Assembly: GCA_951800685.1 (NCBI GenBank)
Contig: CATOJY010000040.1
Span: forward strand, 1 to 32,678
Direction: 5' to 3'
DNA: 32,678 nt
DNA from: an uncultured Lachnospiraceae bacterium
GTDB taxonomy: Bacteria > Bacillota > Clostridia > Lachnospirales > Lachnospiraceae
Part shown: in pieces, positions 1-8,580 of the stretch
How positions within the stretch are numbered: the first letter of the stretch is position 1
Layout of the letters: each line of letters begins with the position of its first letter
The notes under the pieces: generated by a model
Told to the model about the DNA's origin: nothing
The model's database searches: none
What the model saw: the letters and a program-made list of their open reading frames with translations, nothing else
Made by a program: the position numbers and the translations under genes

Positions 1-177
1 AGCTTGCGATATGCACGGGGATAAGAAAGAAAAATCAGAGATTTTTCAATATTCTATTTAAGCAGTATCACAAGCAAAGCTTGCGATATGCACGGGGATA
101 GGAAAGAAAAATCAGAGTTTTTTCAATATTCTATTTAAGCAGTACCGCAAGCAGAGCTTGCGATATGCACGGGGATA
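1..177. repeat. 77-bp tandem repeat, about 2.3 copies
   Basis: The segment AGCTTGCGATATGCACGGGG begins at 1, 78 and 155, giving an exact 77-base period. The DNA between copies is also conserved, with few differences between units. The first copy starts at the window edge, so the array probably continues to the left. At each junction the sequence can fold into a hairpin: arms 62-75 and 79-91 with a 3-nt loop, and arms 139-152 and 156-168 with a 3-nt loop. Similarity stops at about 177, some 30 bases before the kinase start. No coding frame is evident. It could be an intergenic repeat family, a run of regulatory RNA hairpins, or a local duplication. Confidence 0.85.
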
Positions 178-207
178 AGTCTGAAGTTGAGGAAGGAATT
201 GATAGGT

Positions 208-1668
208 ATGAAGGAAAAAACAAATATCTGGTGGATTTTCATTCCGCTGGCGGTTTTACTGATTTCCTTTATTGGAGTTACCGCATTTTCCATGATCTAT
301 ATGGCGAAAGATAATAACTACGATAACATTATTTACCAGTATTTTAATGTCAGTAAGGAAATGTATGGAAAGCTGATTTATTTGAATATCAACAAAGATG
401 CATTGGTCAAAGGGATGAATTTTTGCGGTCTGGCTTTTCTGATGGGAAATTTCCTGCTCTTTTGGTTTCTCAGTCCAAGAAAAGAACGGAAAAAGAGAGG
501 CAGAATTCTGGCCATGTTATTTCTCTTCCTGCTAGTACAGGCGGTTGTCTATAGCACAGGGCTTCAGAAGGGGATCTATTTTGGAAGGTTCGGGTTTCTC
601 CCGACACCGCGCGCTTTCCGCAACTTCTACTACAATTTTCACCGTGTGACTATGTGTGGGAATTTCCTGGTACTGACGATTGGCTGTGTCTGGATGTTTC
701 TGATGGACTTGCGCCGGGAGTCTCTGCGGGAGCTATGGCGCATTAAGTGTGCCATCCTGATGACACAGACCTGTCTGATTGGGCTGTATTTTTACATGTA
801 TTTTTCACTTCCGGACTCTTTTCTCTGGTTATCCCGTTCTACGGGCTACATTGCATACCATTCTCTGCGTATGCCTCCTTATGTACGTGGCATGCGTCTC
901 ATTACTTATTTTATCGGAATTCTTTTACTTGTTTTGTTTTATACACTTTACCGATATCAGAAAATGTGTAAATGTGTTCTGGAGGAAGAATACGTTTTCT
1001 CCAGTGTTATAGCTTCTTCAGAAATATCTACCCGTGCATTCAGTCATTATGTGAAAAATGAGCTGCTCGGCATTATGGCGGAGGCGGAAATCCTTTCACA
1101 AAAAACGGAAGGAAATTTTTCTGAGCTGGCGAATATCCGTGCGACATGCGGGGAAATGTATGACAGATTGAATGACCTGCAGAGAAACACGAACCGTATT
1201 GTTCTCAATCAGTCCAGGCAGAATCTCTCCAGAGTGATCACAAAAGCTGTGGAAGAAAACCGTGCACTTCTGCACCAGGGCGGATGTGAGATCCTGTGGA
1301 ATGGGGAGAATGAAAATGTGATCGTTTTTGTGGATCCTTACTATATGAGGGAAGTGTTCCGCAATATTTTTCAGAATGCCATGGAAGCCATGTCCGATGT
1401 CAACGGTGAGCGGAATATTTATGTGCAGACGCATCTTTACGATAGTGAGATTGAAATAGCGATCCGTGATACAGGCCCTGGACTGGATCCTTCCATACAG
1501 AACCGGTTATTCAATCCCTTTGTTTCGACGAAATCGACCAAAAAGAACTGGGGAATTGGCCTTACTTTCTGTAAACGCATTATAGACAGTCACCGGGGAA
1601 AGATTATGGCGGACAATCAGGGCAGAAAGGGAGCAGTTATCCGCATCCTGCTGCCAGTAATAGGATGA
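208..1668 (+). CDS. Membrane sensor histidine kinase, locus 1
   Basis: A sensor kinase of 486 residues that would autophosphorylate and signal to the response regulator just downstream. Hydrophobic segments lie at about residues 9-31, 71-88, 99-117, 150-167, 182-200 and 232-249, so the N-terminal half is a multi-pass membrane sensor with no recognisable ligand domain. His280 sits in an H-x-x-x-N-x-L-x-x-I pattern, which resembles the Spo0B/CitA-like dimerisation helix more than the usual H-E-x-x-T-P box. The ATPase domain is clear: N-box around 384-395, DTGPGLD at 421-427, and GIGL at 449-452. I chose ATG 208 because GGAAGG lies at 191-196; a TTG at 187 would add seven residues and has no better ribosome site. 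The ligand is unknown; position suggests control of the adjacent sugar locus. Confidence 0.88.
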   Translation: MKEKTNIWWIFIPLAVLLISFIGVTAFSMIYMAKDNNYDNIIYQYFNVSKEMYGKLIYLNINKDALVKGMNFCGLAFLMGNFLLFWFLSPRKERKKRGRILAMLFLFLLVQAVVYSTGLQKGIYFGRFGFLPTPRAFRNFYYNFHRVTMCGNFLVLTIGCVWMFLMDLRRESLRELWRIKCAILMTQTCLIGLYFYMYFSLPDSFLWLSRSTGYIAYHSLRMPPYVRGMRLITYFIGILLLVLFYTLYRYQKMCKCVLEEEYVFSSVIASSEISTRAFSHYVKNELLGIMAEAEILSQKTEGNFSELANIRATCGEMYDRLNDLQRNTNRIVLNQSRQNLSRVITKAVEENRALLHQGGCEILWNGENENVIVFVDPYYMREVFRNIFQNAMEAMSDVNGERNIYVQTHLYDSEIEIAIRDTGPGLDPSIQNRLFNPFVSTKSTKKNWGIGLTFCKRIIDSHRGKIMADNQGRKGAVIRILLPVIG

Positions 1669-1732
1669 AAAGAAGTTAAATATGTTTGTCTTATGATTGG
1701 AAATACCGCATAGCGGGATCACGGAGGTTAGA

Positions 1733-2443
1733 ATGAAAACGGAAAAAATCAAAGTAATGGTTGTTGATGATATGGTATCGCTGTGCCGGAAATATGAAGC
1801 GGCACTTTCCCAGGAAGAAGAACTGGAGGTGGTTGCCATTGCCAACGACGGTTATCAGGCGATTATGAAGAGTGCGGTCATGCGTCCGGATGTTATTCTG
1901 ATGGATATTGAGATGGAGAGTAAATATGCTGGTATTTCAGCAACCCGGCAGATCTTACAGGAATTTCCTTCTATCAAGATCGTGATACTGACAGTCTATG
2001 AAGAGGATGAAATGATCTATGCTGCATTTCAGGCAGGCGCCTGCGATTATATTTTAAAAACTGCCTCGGCTGCTGCTATGGTGCAATGTGTGAAGGATGC
2101 CTATTATGAGAAATCCATTCTGCGTCCCCAAGTAGCAAAAAAATTGCGGCGGGAATTTAAAAGGATTAAAAACAATGAGGAAAGTCTGCTCTACACCATT
2201 TATCTTGTCCAGCTGCTGACGGACACGGAGAGAGACATTCTCTCGGCACTTCATGAGGGAAAAGGTCAAAAGGACATCTGTAAAGAGCGGTTCATTGAGC
2301 AGGCCACCTTAAAAACACATATGCGTAATATCGTAAAGAAGATGAAATGCAGATCCATAGAGGATGTGGTAGAAAAGGTGGAGCAAAGTGGCTTCTTCTA
2401 TTATATGGATAAAATCCGGGAGAAAAGTAAAGACATATTGTGA
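1733..2443 (+). CDS. NarL/LuxR-type response regulator, locus 1
   Basis: A DNA-binding response regulator of 236 residues, the likely partner of the kinase 64 bases upstream. The receiver domain has the acidic pair Asp12-Asp13, phosphoacceptor Asp58 in LMDIE, Thr87 and Lys109. The C-terminal part, about 160-225, is a LuxR-type helix-turn-helix beginning at LTDTERDIL with the recognition helix in the ATLKTHMRNIVKKM stretch. The start is ATG 1733, with GGAGG at 1723-1727; an in-frame TTG at 1697 lacks such a site. A strong terminator follows directly, so kinase and regulator form their own transcript, separate from the transporter genes. Targets are inferred from position only; the promoter before the sugar-binding protein gene is the obvious candidate. 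Confidence 0.9.
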   Translation: MKTEKIKVMVVDDMVSLCRKYEAALSQEEELEVVAIANDGYQAIMKSAVMRPDVILMDIEMESKYAGISATRQILQEFPSIKIVILTVYEEDEMIYAAFQAGACDYILKTASAAAMVQCVKDAYYEKSILRPQVAKKLRREFKRIKNNEESLLYTIYLVQLLTDTERDILSALHEGKGQKDICKERFIEQATLKTHMRNIVKKMKCRSIEDVVEKVEQSGFFYYMDKIREKSKDIL

Positions 2444-2453
2444 TATTGCACAT

Positions 2454-2482
2454 AAAAAGATTAGATTTTCTAATCTTTTTTT
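2454..2482 (+). terminator. Intrinsic terminator after the locus 1 two-component genes
   Basis: An 11-bp perfect stem (2454-2464 with 2470-2480) with a 5-nt loop ends in a T-run. It starts 11 bases after the regulator stop codon. It separates the two-component transcript from the sugar transport genes. The A-rich/T-rich stem could also work in the opposite direction. Confidence 0.85.
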
Positions 2483-2510
2483 GATTCCGAAGGAAATGTG
2501 GAGAAATAAT
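2481..2510 (+). promoter_or_regulatory. Candidate sigma-A promoter for the locus 1 transport operon
   Basis: TTGATT at 2481-2486 and AATAAT at 2505-2510 are 18 bases apart, each one mismatch from or near the sigma-A boxes. The pair lies just after the terminator and about 88 bases before the binding-protein start codon. The long leader and the run GGCTTGGGGGAGATTGG after it leave space for regulator sites, but I see no clear repeat. This is a pattern match only. Confidence 0.35.
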
Positions 2511-2597
2511 AGGCTTGGGGGAGATTGGAGTTTCTAATAGAATGGAATCACTCGAAATCAGAGGAGTGCAAAAAGCACGGAAAAGGAGGAAAAGAAT

Positions 2598-3959
2598 ATG
2601 AAAAGAAAAGGAATTGCCCTGTTGATGGCAGTGGTTACAGGGACAGGTCTTCTGGCGGGCTGTGGTTCACAGGAGGCGGCAGTCCATGAGGAGGCATCCG
2701 GGCAGACAGCGGAGGCAGAGCCAGCACAGGAAACAGGAAGTGAAGAGAGCGGAAGTGAAACGGAAACTGCCAGTGGGGACAACGGCGAGAAAGTAACGAT
2801 TCAGTACTATTCCTGGAGTGAAGGCGATTATTTACAGGAAATGGTAGACGCCTTCAATGCATCCAACAGCCATGTTACAGTGGAGATGACACAGGTAAGC
2901 AGTGACGAGTATGATGACAAACTAATGACAATGCTTGCAGGCTCCAATGACATCGATGTTTTTAACATGCGGTCAGGATCGCTGTTGAGTAACCTGGCAA
3001 CCAGCGGCAATCTGGCGGATATCACGCAGATGATCAGCGACAGCGGCATGGATCTTTCTATTTATGGTACCGGGTATGCGGAAACGGCCATTGACAACAA
3101 GTTTTACGGGCTGCCTTACCGTGCATCTGCATATGGACTATTCTACAATAAGAAGATGTTTGACGCAAAGGGAATTGCCTATCCTGACAATCTGACCTGG
3201 GAAGAATATGCGGATCTGGCGGCACAGCTTACAGAGGGAGAAGGAAATGACAGGGTCTATGGCGGTTATATCCCGGATTGGAATAATTGTCCCTATATTA
3301 CCATTCAGAGGAATTCCAATTTGGCGGACGACGACTTAAGTGCGCTGAAGGAATGGTGGGAGATGGAAAACCGCCTGTATAACGTAGATAACTCCCATAT
3401 GAGTTTTATGGATATGAAGAGCAGCGGCACGGATGGAATCAACTTCTTCTGTACTGGCAAATGCTATATGTATCCAGGCGGCGAGTGGTCCATCAGCGAT
3501 GTGCTGACCATGTTGAAGAACGATCCGTCTATCAGCGACAGCTTTGCGTTGGGGATTGCCACAGTTCCGCAGCCGGAAGGCGTAACGGATCCGGTTACTA
3601 TCGGCGGCGTAAGCACTTTTATCGGCATTAACGCTTCCTCGAAGAAGCAGGAAGCCGCTTTTGAATTTATCTCCTATATGGCAGGCAAAGAAGCGGCAAA
3701 GTATATCGCGGCGGCGGGTGCGATTCCGGCCTATATTGACGATGAGATCACGAGCGTTTTTGAAGAGGCTATCGGTGTTTCCGGTGCGGCAAATATTCTT
3801 GGGCCGTCTAAGATTTCAGAAACATTATTTATACCGGAGTACACGGAACTGTCTACCGTGGAAATCGAGGAGAGAGAATTATATCTGATCGGCGAACAGA
3901 GCCTGGAAGACGCTTTGAAAAATTTTGAAGACCGTCGTTTAGAGATTATGAACCAGTAA
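2598..3959 (+). CDS. ABC sugar importer, substrate-binding lipoprotein (locus 1)
   Basis: An extracellular family 1 solute-binding protein of 453 residues. The N-terminus is a lipoprotein signal: basic start, hydrophobic core, then LLAGC with lipidated Cys22. Next comes an acidic, Glu/Ser/Thr-rich linker to about residue 65, typical of cell-surface binding proteins in Clostridia. The mature part carries the usual sugar-binding-protein features, including a YGLPYRASAYGLFYNKKMFD block near 173-192. AAAGGAGG lies just before the ATG. It would capture an oligosaccharide or galactoside and pass it to the two permeases downstream. A beta-galactosidase gene in the same run supports a galactoside ligand, but the specificity cannot be read from sequence. 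A 114-bp gap precedes the first permease gene. Confidence 0.92.
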   Translation: MKRKGIALLMAVVTGTGLLAGCGSQEAAVHEEASGQTAEAEPAQETGSEESGSETETASGDNGEKVTIQYYSWSEGDYLQEMVDAFNASNSHVTVEMTQVSSDEYDDKLMTMLAGSNDIDVFNMRSGSLLSNLATSGNLADITQMISDSGMDLSIYGTGYAETAIDNKFYGLPYRASAYGLFYNKKMFDAKGIAYPDNLTWEEYADLAAQLTEGEGNDRVYGGYIPDWNNCPYITIQRNSNLADDDLSALKEWWEMENRLYNVDNSHMSFMDMKSSGTDGINFFCTGKCYMYPGGEWSISDVLTMLKNDPSISDSFALGIATVPQPEGVTDPVTIGGVSTFIGINASSKKQEAAFEFISYMAGKEAAKYIAAAGAIPAYIDDEITSVFEEAIGVSGAANILGPSKISETLFIPEYTELSTVEIEERELYLIGEQSLEDALKNFEDRRLEIMNQ

Positions 3960-4073
3960 TAAAGCAGCTGATTGATATACTATTTTACGACTATGCAGTA
4001 TAGCGGCGGTCTGCATGACAATTTTGTTGTGTGGGCTGCCGGTTAATAGTTTCAGTTTAAGGAGGAGGACGCT

Positions 4074-4979
4074 ATGGCCAAAAAGGGGTTGGAAATCAGT
4101 AAGAGGAGTGTCAGACAGAATCTGATCGGATGGTGTTTCATTCTGCCAAGTCTGCTAGCATTTGCTTTGTTTATGTTTCTGCCGATTCTTCTTGGCTTCT
4201 GGTACAGCCTGACAGATTATACGGGACTGTCTAGCGACTATAGCTTTATCGGGTTAGCAAATTACGCAAAAATGTTTCAGGACCGGTATTTTAAAGTATC
4301 TATTAAGAACAACTGCATCTATGCCGCATGGTATTCCGTGCTGACAATGCTTGTCTCCCTGTTATTGGCAAGCCTTTTAAACCGGCTGCGACGGTGCCGT
4401 AAGTTCTTTCGGGTCGCATTTTTTCTGCCTTATATTTCATCGATGGTATCAGTAGCCATTATCTGGAAAATGATTTTCAACCCGCAGGGAGGACCTCTAA
4501 ATACTGTGCTTGCACAGCTTGGAATCACGAATCTGCCGCAGTGGCTGGCTTCCACCACATGGGCCTTATATGCGGTCATCATCGTTTCGGTGTGGAAAAA
4601 TGCTGGCTACTATATGATGATCTTTCTGGCAGGGTTGCAGAATGTACCGGATAGTCTCTATGAGGCTGCCGCGCTGGATGGGGCAGGAGGATGGCAGAAG
4701 TATTTCAGGATAACGCTTCCGCTCATAAGTCCCACGATTTTCCTGAACATGATTCTGGTGACGATCAGTTCCTTCCAGGTTTTTGACTTGATCAGCGTTA
4801 TGACTGACGGAGGCCCTGGAATGAGCACAAATGTACTGGCATTCCGAATTTATCAGGAAGGTTTCAGACAAATGCATATGGGATATGCGTCTTCCATCGC
4901 TTACTTCCTGTTTGCCATTATTTTAGCCATTACACTGGTTCAGTTTGCCGTTCAGAAATATTGGGTAAATTACGATTAG
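4074..4979 (+). CDS. ABC sugar importer permease, MalF/UgpA type (locus 1)
   Basis: An inner-membrane permease of 301 residues with six predicted membrane segments, the first at about 20-45. The cytoplasmic EAA loop, which docks the ATPase, reads EAAALDGAGGWQKYFRITLP from residue 197. The size, the N-terminal LPSLLAFALFMFLPIL segment and the order of genes fit the MalF/UgpA/LacF side of the heterodimer. AAGGAGGAGG precedes the ATG. Its stop codon lies 11 bases before the start of the second permease gene, so translation is probably coupled. No nucleotide-binding subunit is encoded nearby. Confidence 0.93.
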   Translation: MAKKGLEISKRSVRQNLIGWCFILPSLLAFALFMFLPILLGFWYSLTDYTGLSSDYSFIGLANYAKMFQDRYFKVSIKNNCIYAAWYSVLTMLVSLLLASLLNRLRRCRKFFRVAFFLPYISSMVSVAIIWKMIFNPQGGPLNTVLAQLGITNLPQWLASTTWALYAVIIVSVWKNAGYYMMIFLAGLQNVPDSLYEAAALDGAGGWQKYFRITLPLISPTIFLNMILVTISSFQVFDLISVMTDGGPGMSTNVLAFRIYQEGFRQMHMGYASSIAYFLFAIILAITLVQFAVQKYWVNYD

Positions 4980-4990
4980 GAGAAAACGAA

Positions 4991-5812
4991 ATGAAAAAAA
5001 AGGTATCAAATGTTCTTTTTTATTTTTTGATGTTCTTTCTATCGCTGCTTATGATCTTTCCTTTTTTGTGGATGGTGTCCACTTCCTTGAAATATGACAG
5101 TCAGGTGTTTACCACACCGATCGAGTGGATTCCTGATCCCGTGAACTTAAGCAACTACATAAAAGTATGGACGGAGGAACCGTTTCTGGTCTTTTATAAG
5201 AATACCGCATTTGTGGCCGTCTGCGCTACGGCAGGGCAGGTATTCATCAGTGCATTGGCAGCCTATGCCTTTGCAAAGATAAAGTTTGTCGGAAGAAATT
5301 TCGTTTTCGGTCTGTATATTGCTACTATGATGGTTCCCTGGCATACGATCATGATTCCACAGTATCAGATCATCAGTTCCCTGAAACTGACAGATACGCA
5401 CTTAGCTCTGATTCTGGGGCAGCTTGCCAGTGCTTTCGGCATCTTTCTGCTTAGACAGTTTTTCATGACTGTACCAGATGAACTGATTGAGGCTGCCCGG
5501 ATTGACGGAGCCGGAGAATTTCGTACTTTTGCGGGAATTATGCTGCCGCAGGCAAAACCGGCGCTGGCAACGTTAGTCATATTCACTTTCATTCAGGTGT
5601 GGAACGACTATATGGCACCATTGATTTATTTGAATTCCAAACCCAAGTATACGATCCAGCTTGGATTGAAATTCTTCCAGTCGGAACATACCATGCAGTA
5701 CACCATTATTATGGCCGGAACAGTATGTGCACTGGTTCCCATTCTCATTGTGTTTTTCCTATTTGAGAAACAGATTACGAATGGAATGGTGCACAGCGGT
5801 CTGAAAGGTTGA
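4991..5812 (+). CDS. ABC sugar importer permease, MalG/UgpE type (locus 1)
   Basis: The second permease half, 273 residues, six predicted membrane segments. The EAA loop begins at residue 167 (EAARIDGAGEFRTFAGIMLP) and is the site for a shared ATPase. ATG 4991 is chosen because TAGGAGA lies 7 to 13 bases before it; an in-frame TTG at 4961 would overlap the previous gene and has no ribosome site. The C-terminus GMVHSGLKG is the common ending of this family. It pairs with the upstream permease, and the beta-galactosidase gene starts 15 bases after its stop codon, so one operon is likely. Confidence 0.93.
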   Translation: MKKKVSNVLFYFLMFFLSLLMIFPFLWMVSTSLKYDSQVFTTPIEWIPDPVNLSNYIKVWTEEPFLVFYKNTAFVAVCATAGQVFISALAAYAFAKIKFVGRNFVFGLYIATMMVPWHTIMIPQYQIISSLKLTDTHLALILGQLASAFGIFLLRQFFMTVPDELIEAARIDGAGEFRTFAGIMLPQAKPALATLVIFTFIQVWNDYMAPLIYLNSKPKYTIQLGLKFFQSEHTMQYTIIMAGTVCALVPILIVFFLFEKQITNGMVHSGLKG

Positions 5813-5827
5813 TAGGAGATAAAGATT

Positions 5828-8437
5828 ATGAGATCGATCGTATTTGACAAAAAAGGGATTTGTATTGATGGGGAATACCGCACGTTACTGGCTTCCTCCC
5901 TCTTCTATTTCCGCATTCCGCAGGAAAGATGGGAGGAAAGGATGCATCTGTTAAGGGCTGCCGGTTATCATGCGATAGATGTCTATTTCCCCTGGAATTA
6001 TCACGAAACCGCACCGGGTATCTGGGATTTTGAAGGAAACCGGAATGTGGAGCGGTTTTTGAAACTGGCCGCAGATAACGGCCTGTTTGTGATTGCCCGG
6101 CCAGGACCGTATATCTGTTCGGAATGGGATGGAGGCGCGATTCCTGCCTGGCTCTGGGAAAAGGGAGTTGCCATCCGGCAGGATGATCCGGACTTTCTAC
6201 AGGAGATCGGAAACTGGTACCGCCATATCCTTCCGGTCATTGCCGAATATCAGATCGGGAGAGGCGGTACTGTTATCTGTATGCAGATTGAGAACGAGCT
6301 GGATTTCTATAACTGTACCAGCCCGGTCAGCTATATGGCAAAGTTAAAGCGGCAAGCTGAAGAAGCTGGCATTGAGGTTCCTCTGTTCTATTGTTGTGGG
6401 CAAAACGATCTTCTCAGAGGCGGTGGGCTGACGCCGGGACTCTATACGGCGTTCAACGTTTATGAAGACAGCGGGTCTTTAAGCTTGGAACAGCGGGGAT
6501 TTCACCTCTATGATTCTGTGCAGGAAAGGAATATGCCGTTTCTGGTCACGGAGACCAACCGGGAACATGGTTTTCTAAAGAGGTTGTTAAGCTGCGGAGC
6601 AAGGCTTCTGAGTCCTTACAATCAGACAGCGGGCGCTACGATGGACTTCTATAATGGCATTACCAACTGGGGACCCGTGGAAAACCCAGTAGCTTTGATG
6701 GCGTCTGACTATGATTTCTGCTCTATGATCGGATCAGCCGGGGAAGTAAACCGCCAGTTTCTGGAGGCACGTCTGCTTTCCGGCCTTCTGTACAGTCTGA
6801 AAGGAAGTCTGGCGGCTGCCATACCTGGGAAGGCGGATGACCTGCGGCTTGTCTCAGACCGGCCGGTCAATACGCTTCTTTCAGTTTTGCATTTTCCAGA
6901 AGGCAGGCTTTTGGCTGTTTCCAATCTGGGAGACGCCGGTTTGGTGACATTGGAATCGAAGGCTGGGCGAGGGGAGGAATTTACCTTACATATAGAGATG
7001 GGAGAGATGGAGACCCGGCTGCTGCCGTGGCATTTTCATGTGAACGGAGCCTGTGAGATCTGGTATTCCAATTATGAAATCGGCTGGGTGGACAAGCACG
7101 GGGATCATACGCAGATCTGCCTGTATGGTTCTGGGCCGCTTGTATGTCTGCTGGTGGGCGAAAACGGGAAAGAGAAAATCTGCTGTGATGATACCACAGA
7201 ACCTGTTTCCTTTGTCTATGGTGAGGTTATCATTACGGCTGGAAGCTTAGAAACTATGGCGCTAAAGCATATTCCTGGGTTACCAGATCTTGCACAGGGG
7301 CTTTCAGCACAAAGAAGAACCGGGGAAATAGCAGGACTATATGCTGCCCCCTGTTCTCTCAAACAGGGGGAGATCAGGATGGAGACGATTCGACCCATGG
7401 AGAGGATGGGGCAGTACCGCGGCATTGGACGTTATCATGTCACGATTCCCCAGGACGGCGAATATCTGTTGTCGAAAGCGGCGGATCTCATTACGGTGGA
7501 TGACGGGCGTAATGCCAGCTCCTTCTATTCTAATGGTGGATGCAGCCTGCATTGTTTTTCGCAAGGTGAATTGGATATCTTTACGGAAATATGGGGGCAC
7601 AGTAATTTCGACGATATCCGCTGCGCAAGTCTCCGCATGGGTTCCTTAAAAGGCATTGAGAAGCTTGTCAGGATTGAAAGCAGAGAGGAGATCAGTGCAG
7701 GCTGGATGATGGACATGGATGAAATGCCATGGGGAGATACCTTTTTCTTCCGGCACTCCCCTTACAATACGGTTTCTGGCATTGACGGCTATAACCGGGC
7801 GCTCTCCCCACTGAAAACGGTTTACACAAGATATGTCGAATCCGGTTCGGATGAAGATGCCCTCTTTCTTCATTTTGAGAAGGCGGACTGTATCATCGGC
7901 ATCTATGTCAATAACCGATACATGGGTATGATAGAAAAGGACAACCCTTACCTGGATTTATCCTGTTTTGCAGGCAGTGGACGCATGGAACTTACAGTGC
8001 GGATCATACGCAGATATTATACGGATCTGGCCGGCAGGGTGACGCTTCTTAGAGGAAAAAGAATAGAAGACTGTCTCTATGGGACCGTTCTTCCTAAGCC
8101 GGGAAAAGACAGGGAAGCCTGCGAATTGCCTTTCCGTATGGAGCAGGGAGAAAACAGGTTTCTTCTGTTATCGATGGATCAGTGCAGCGCGAAAGATATA
8201 AAACTTTTCCTGAAAGGAAGGGATATGAAACTGACTGTTTATGCCGGCGGACATGTGGCGGGAAGGATTCTGCTCCCGCAGGAAAATATGCCTGTGGTGG
8301 CAGGCGGCAGACGGGATGTGGTTCACCTTTGCAGAGAATGGGTGGAGCAGGAAGCGGTACAAATCTGGTGTCAGGGAACAGGGGAACATCCGGTACTGGA
8401 GGAGATTGTTGTAGAAGAGTATACTTCTGTGATATAG
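5828..8437 (+). CDS. Glycoside hydrolase family 35 beta-galactosidase
   Basis: A large glycosidase of 869 residues with no signal peptide, so cytoplasmic. The N-terminal TIM barrel has the GH35 landmarks: YHAIDVYFPWNYHE at 47-60, VIARPGPYICSEWDGGAIPAWL around 88-109, and GGTVICMQIENE at 146-157. By family analogy Glu157 is the acid/base and Glu242, in FLVTETN, the nucleophile. The rest, about 330-869, is beta-rich and would form the accessory sandwich domains. It follows the galactoside-type importer by 15 bases, suggesting that it cleaves a terminal beta-galactose from an imported sugar. The TETN context differs from the usual TEFWxGWF signature, so it may belong to a divergent subgroup with another beta-glycoside as substrate. 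Confidence 0.88.
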   Translation: MRSIVFDKKGICIDGEYRTLLASSLFYFRIPQERWEERMHLLRAAGYHAIDVYFPWNYHETAPGIWDFEGNRNVERFLKLAADNGLFVIARPGPYICSEWDGGAIPAWLWEKGVAIRQDDPDFLQEIGNWYRHILPVIAEYQIGRGGTVICMQIENELDFYNCTSPVSYMAKLKRQAEEAGIEVPLFYCCGQNDLLRGGGLTPGLYTAFNVYEDSGSLSLEQRGFHLYDSVQERNMPFLVTETNREHGFLKRLLSCGARLLSPYNQTAGATMDFYNGITNWGPVENPVALMASDYDFCSMIGSAGEVNRQFLEARLLSGLLYSLKGSLAAAIPGKADDLRLVSDRPVNTLLSVLHFPEGRLLAVSNLGDAGLVTLESKAGRGEEFTLHIEMGEMETRLLPWHFHVNGACEIWYSNYEIGWVDKHGDHTQICLYGSGPLVCLLVGENGKEKICCDDTTEPVSFVYGEVIITAGSLETMALKHIPGLPDLAQGLSAQRRTGEIAGLYAAPCSLKQGEIRMETIRPMERMGQYRGIGRYHVTIPQDGEYLLSKAADLITVDDGRNASSFYSNGGCSLHCFSQGELDIFTEIWGHSNFDDIRCASLRMGSLKGIEKLVRIESREEISAGWMMDMDEMPWGDTFFFRHSPYNTVSGIDGYNRALSPLKTVYTRYVESGSDEDALFLHFEKADCIIGIYVNNRYMGMIEKDNPYLDLSCFAGSGRMELTVRIIRRYYTDLAGRVTLLRGKRIEDCLYGTVLPKPGKDREACELPFRMEQGENRFLLLSMDQCSAKDIKLFLKGRDMKLTVYAGGHVAGRILLPQENMPVVAGGRRDVVHLCREWVEQEAVQIWCQGTGEHPVLEEIVVEEYTSVI

Positions 8438-8442
8438 AGAGT

Positions 8443-8465
8443 CAGGTGCGCGTAAGGCGCACCTG
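8443..8465 (+). other. Intergenic GC-rich hairpin, 9-bp stem with GTAAG loop
   Basis: Perfect 9-bp stem CAGGTGCGC/GCGCACCTG around the 5-nt loop GTAAG, six bases after the beta-galactosidase stop. No T-run follows, so it is not a standard terminator. It may protect the 3' end of the operon message or cause partial termination. A similar hairpin occurs at 25689-25713. Confidence 0.7.
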
Positions 8466-8580
8466 GTCTAAGGAATGTGGAAACTGCTGGAGACTGCGAT
8501 TCTTTACATCGAAAGAAGATAATGATAGAATGAGAACAGCCCTAGGTATTTATGGATAGCAGGACACAGGAGGGATTTCT

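Noticed and set aside
1..177. CRISPR array
   Set aside because: The whole 77-base unit repeats, including the part between the common words, so there are no variable spacers.
3976..4016. Possible hairpins (TATACT/AGTATA and ATGCAG/CTGCAT) between binding protein and permease of locus 1
   Set aside because: Stems are only 6 bp with long loops and compete with each other; not a supported structure.
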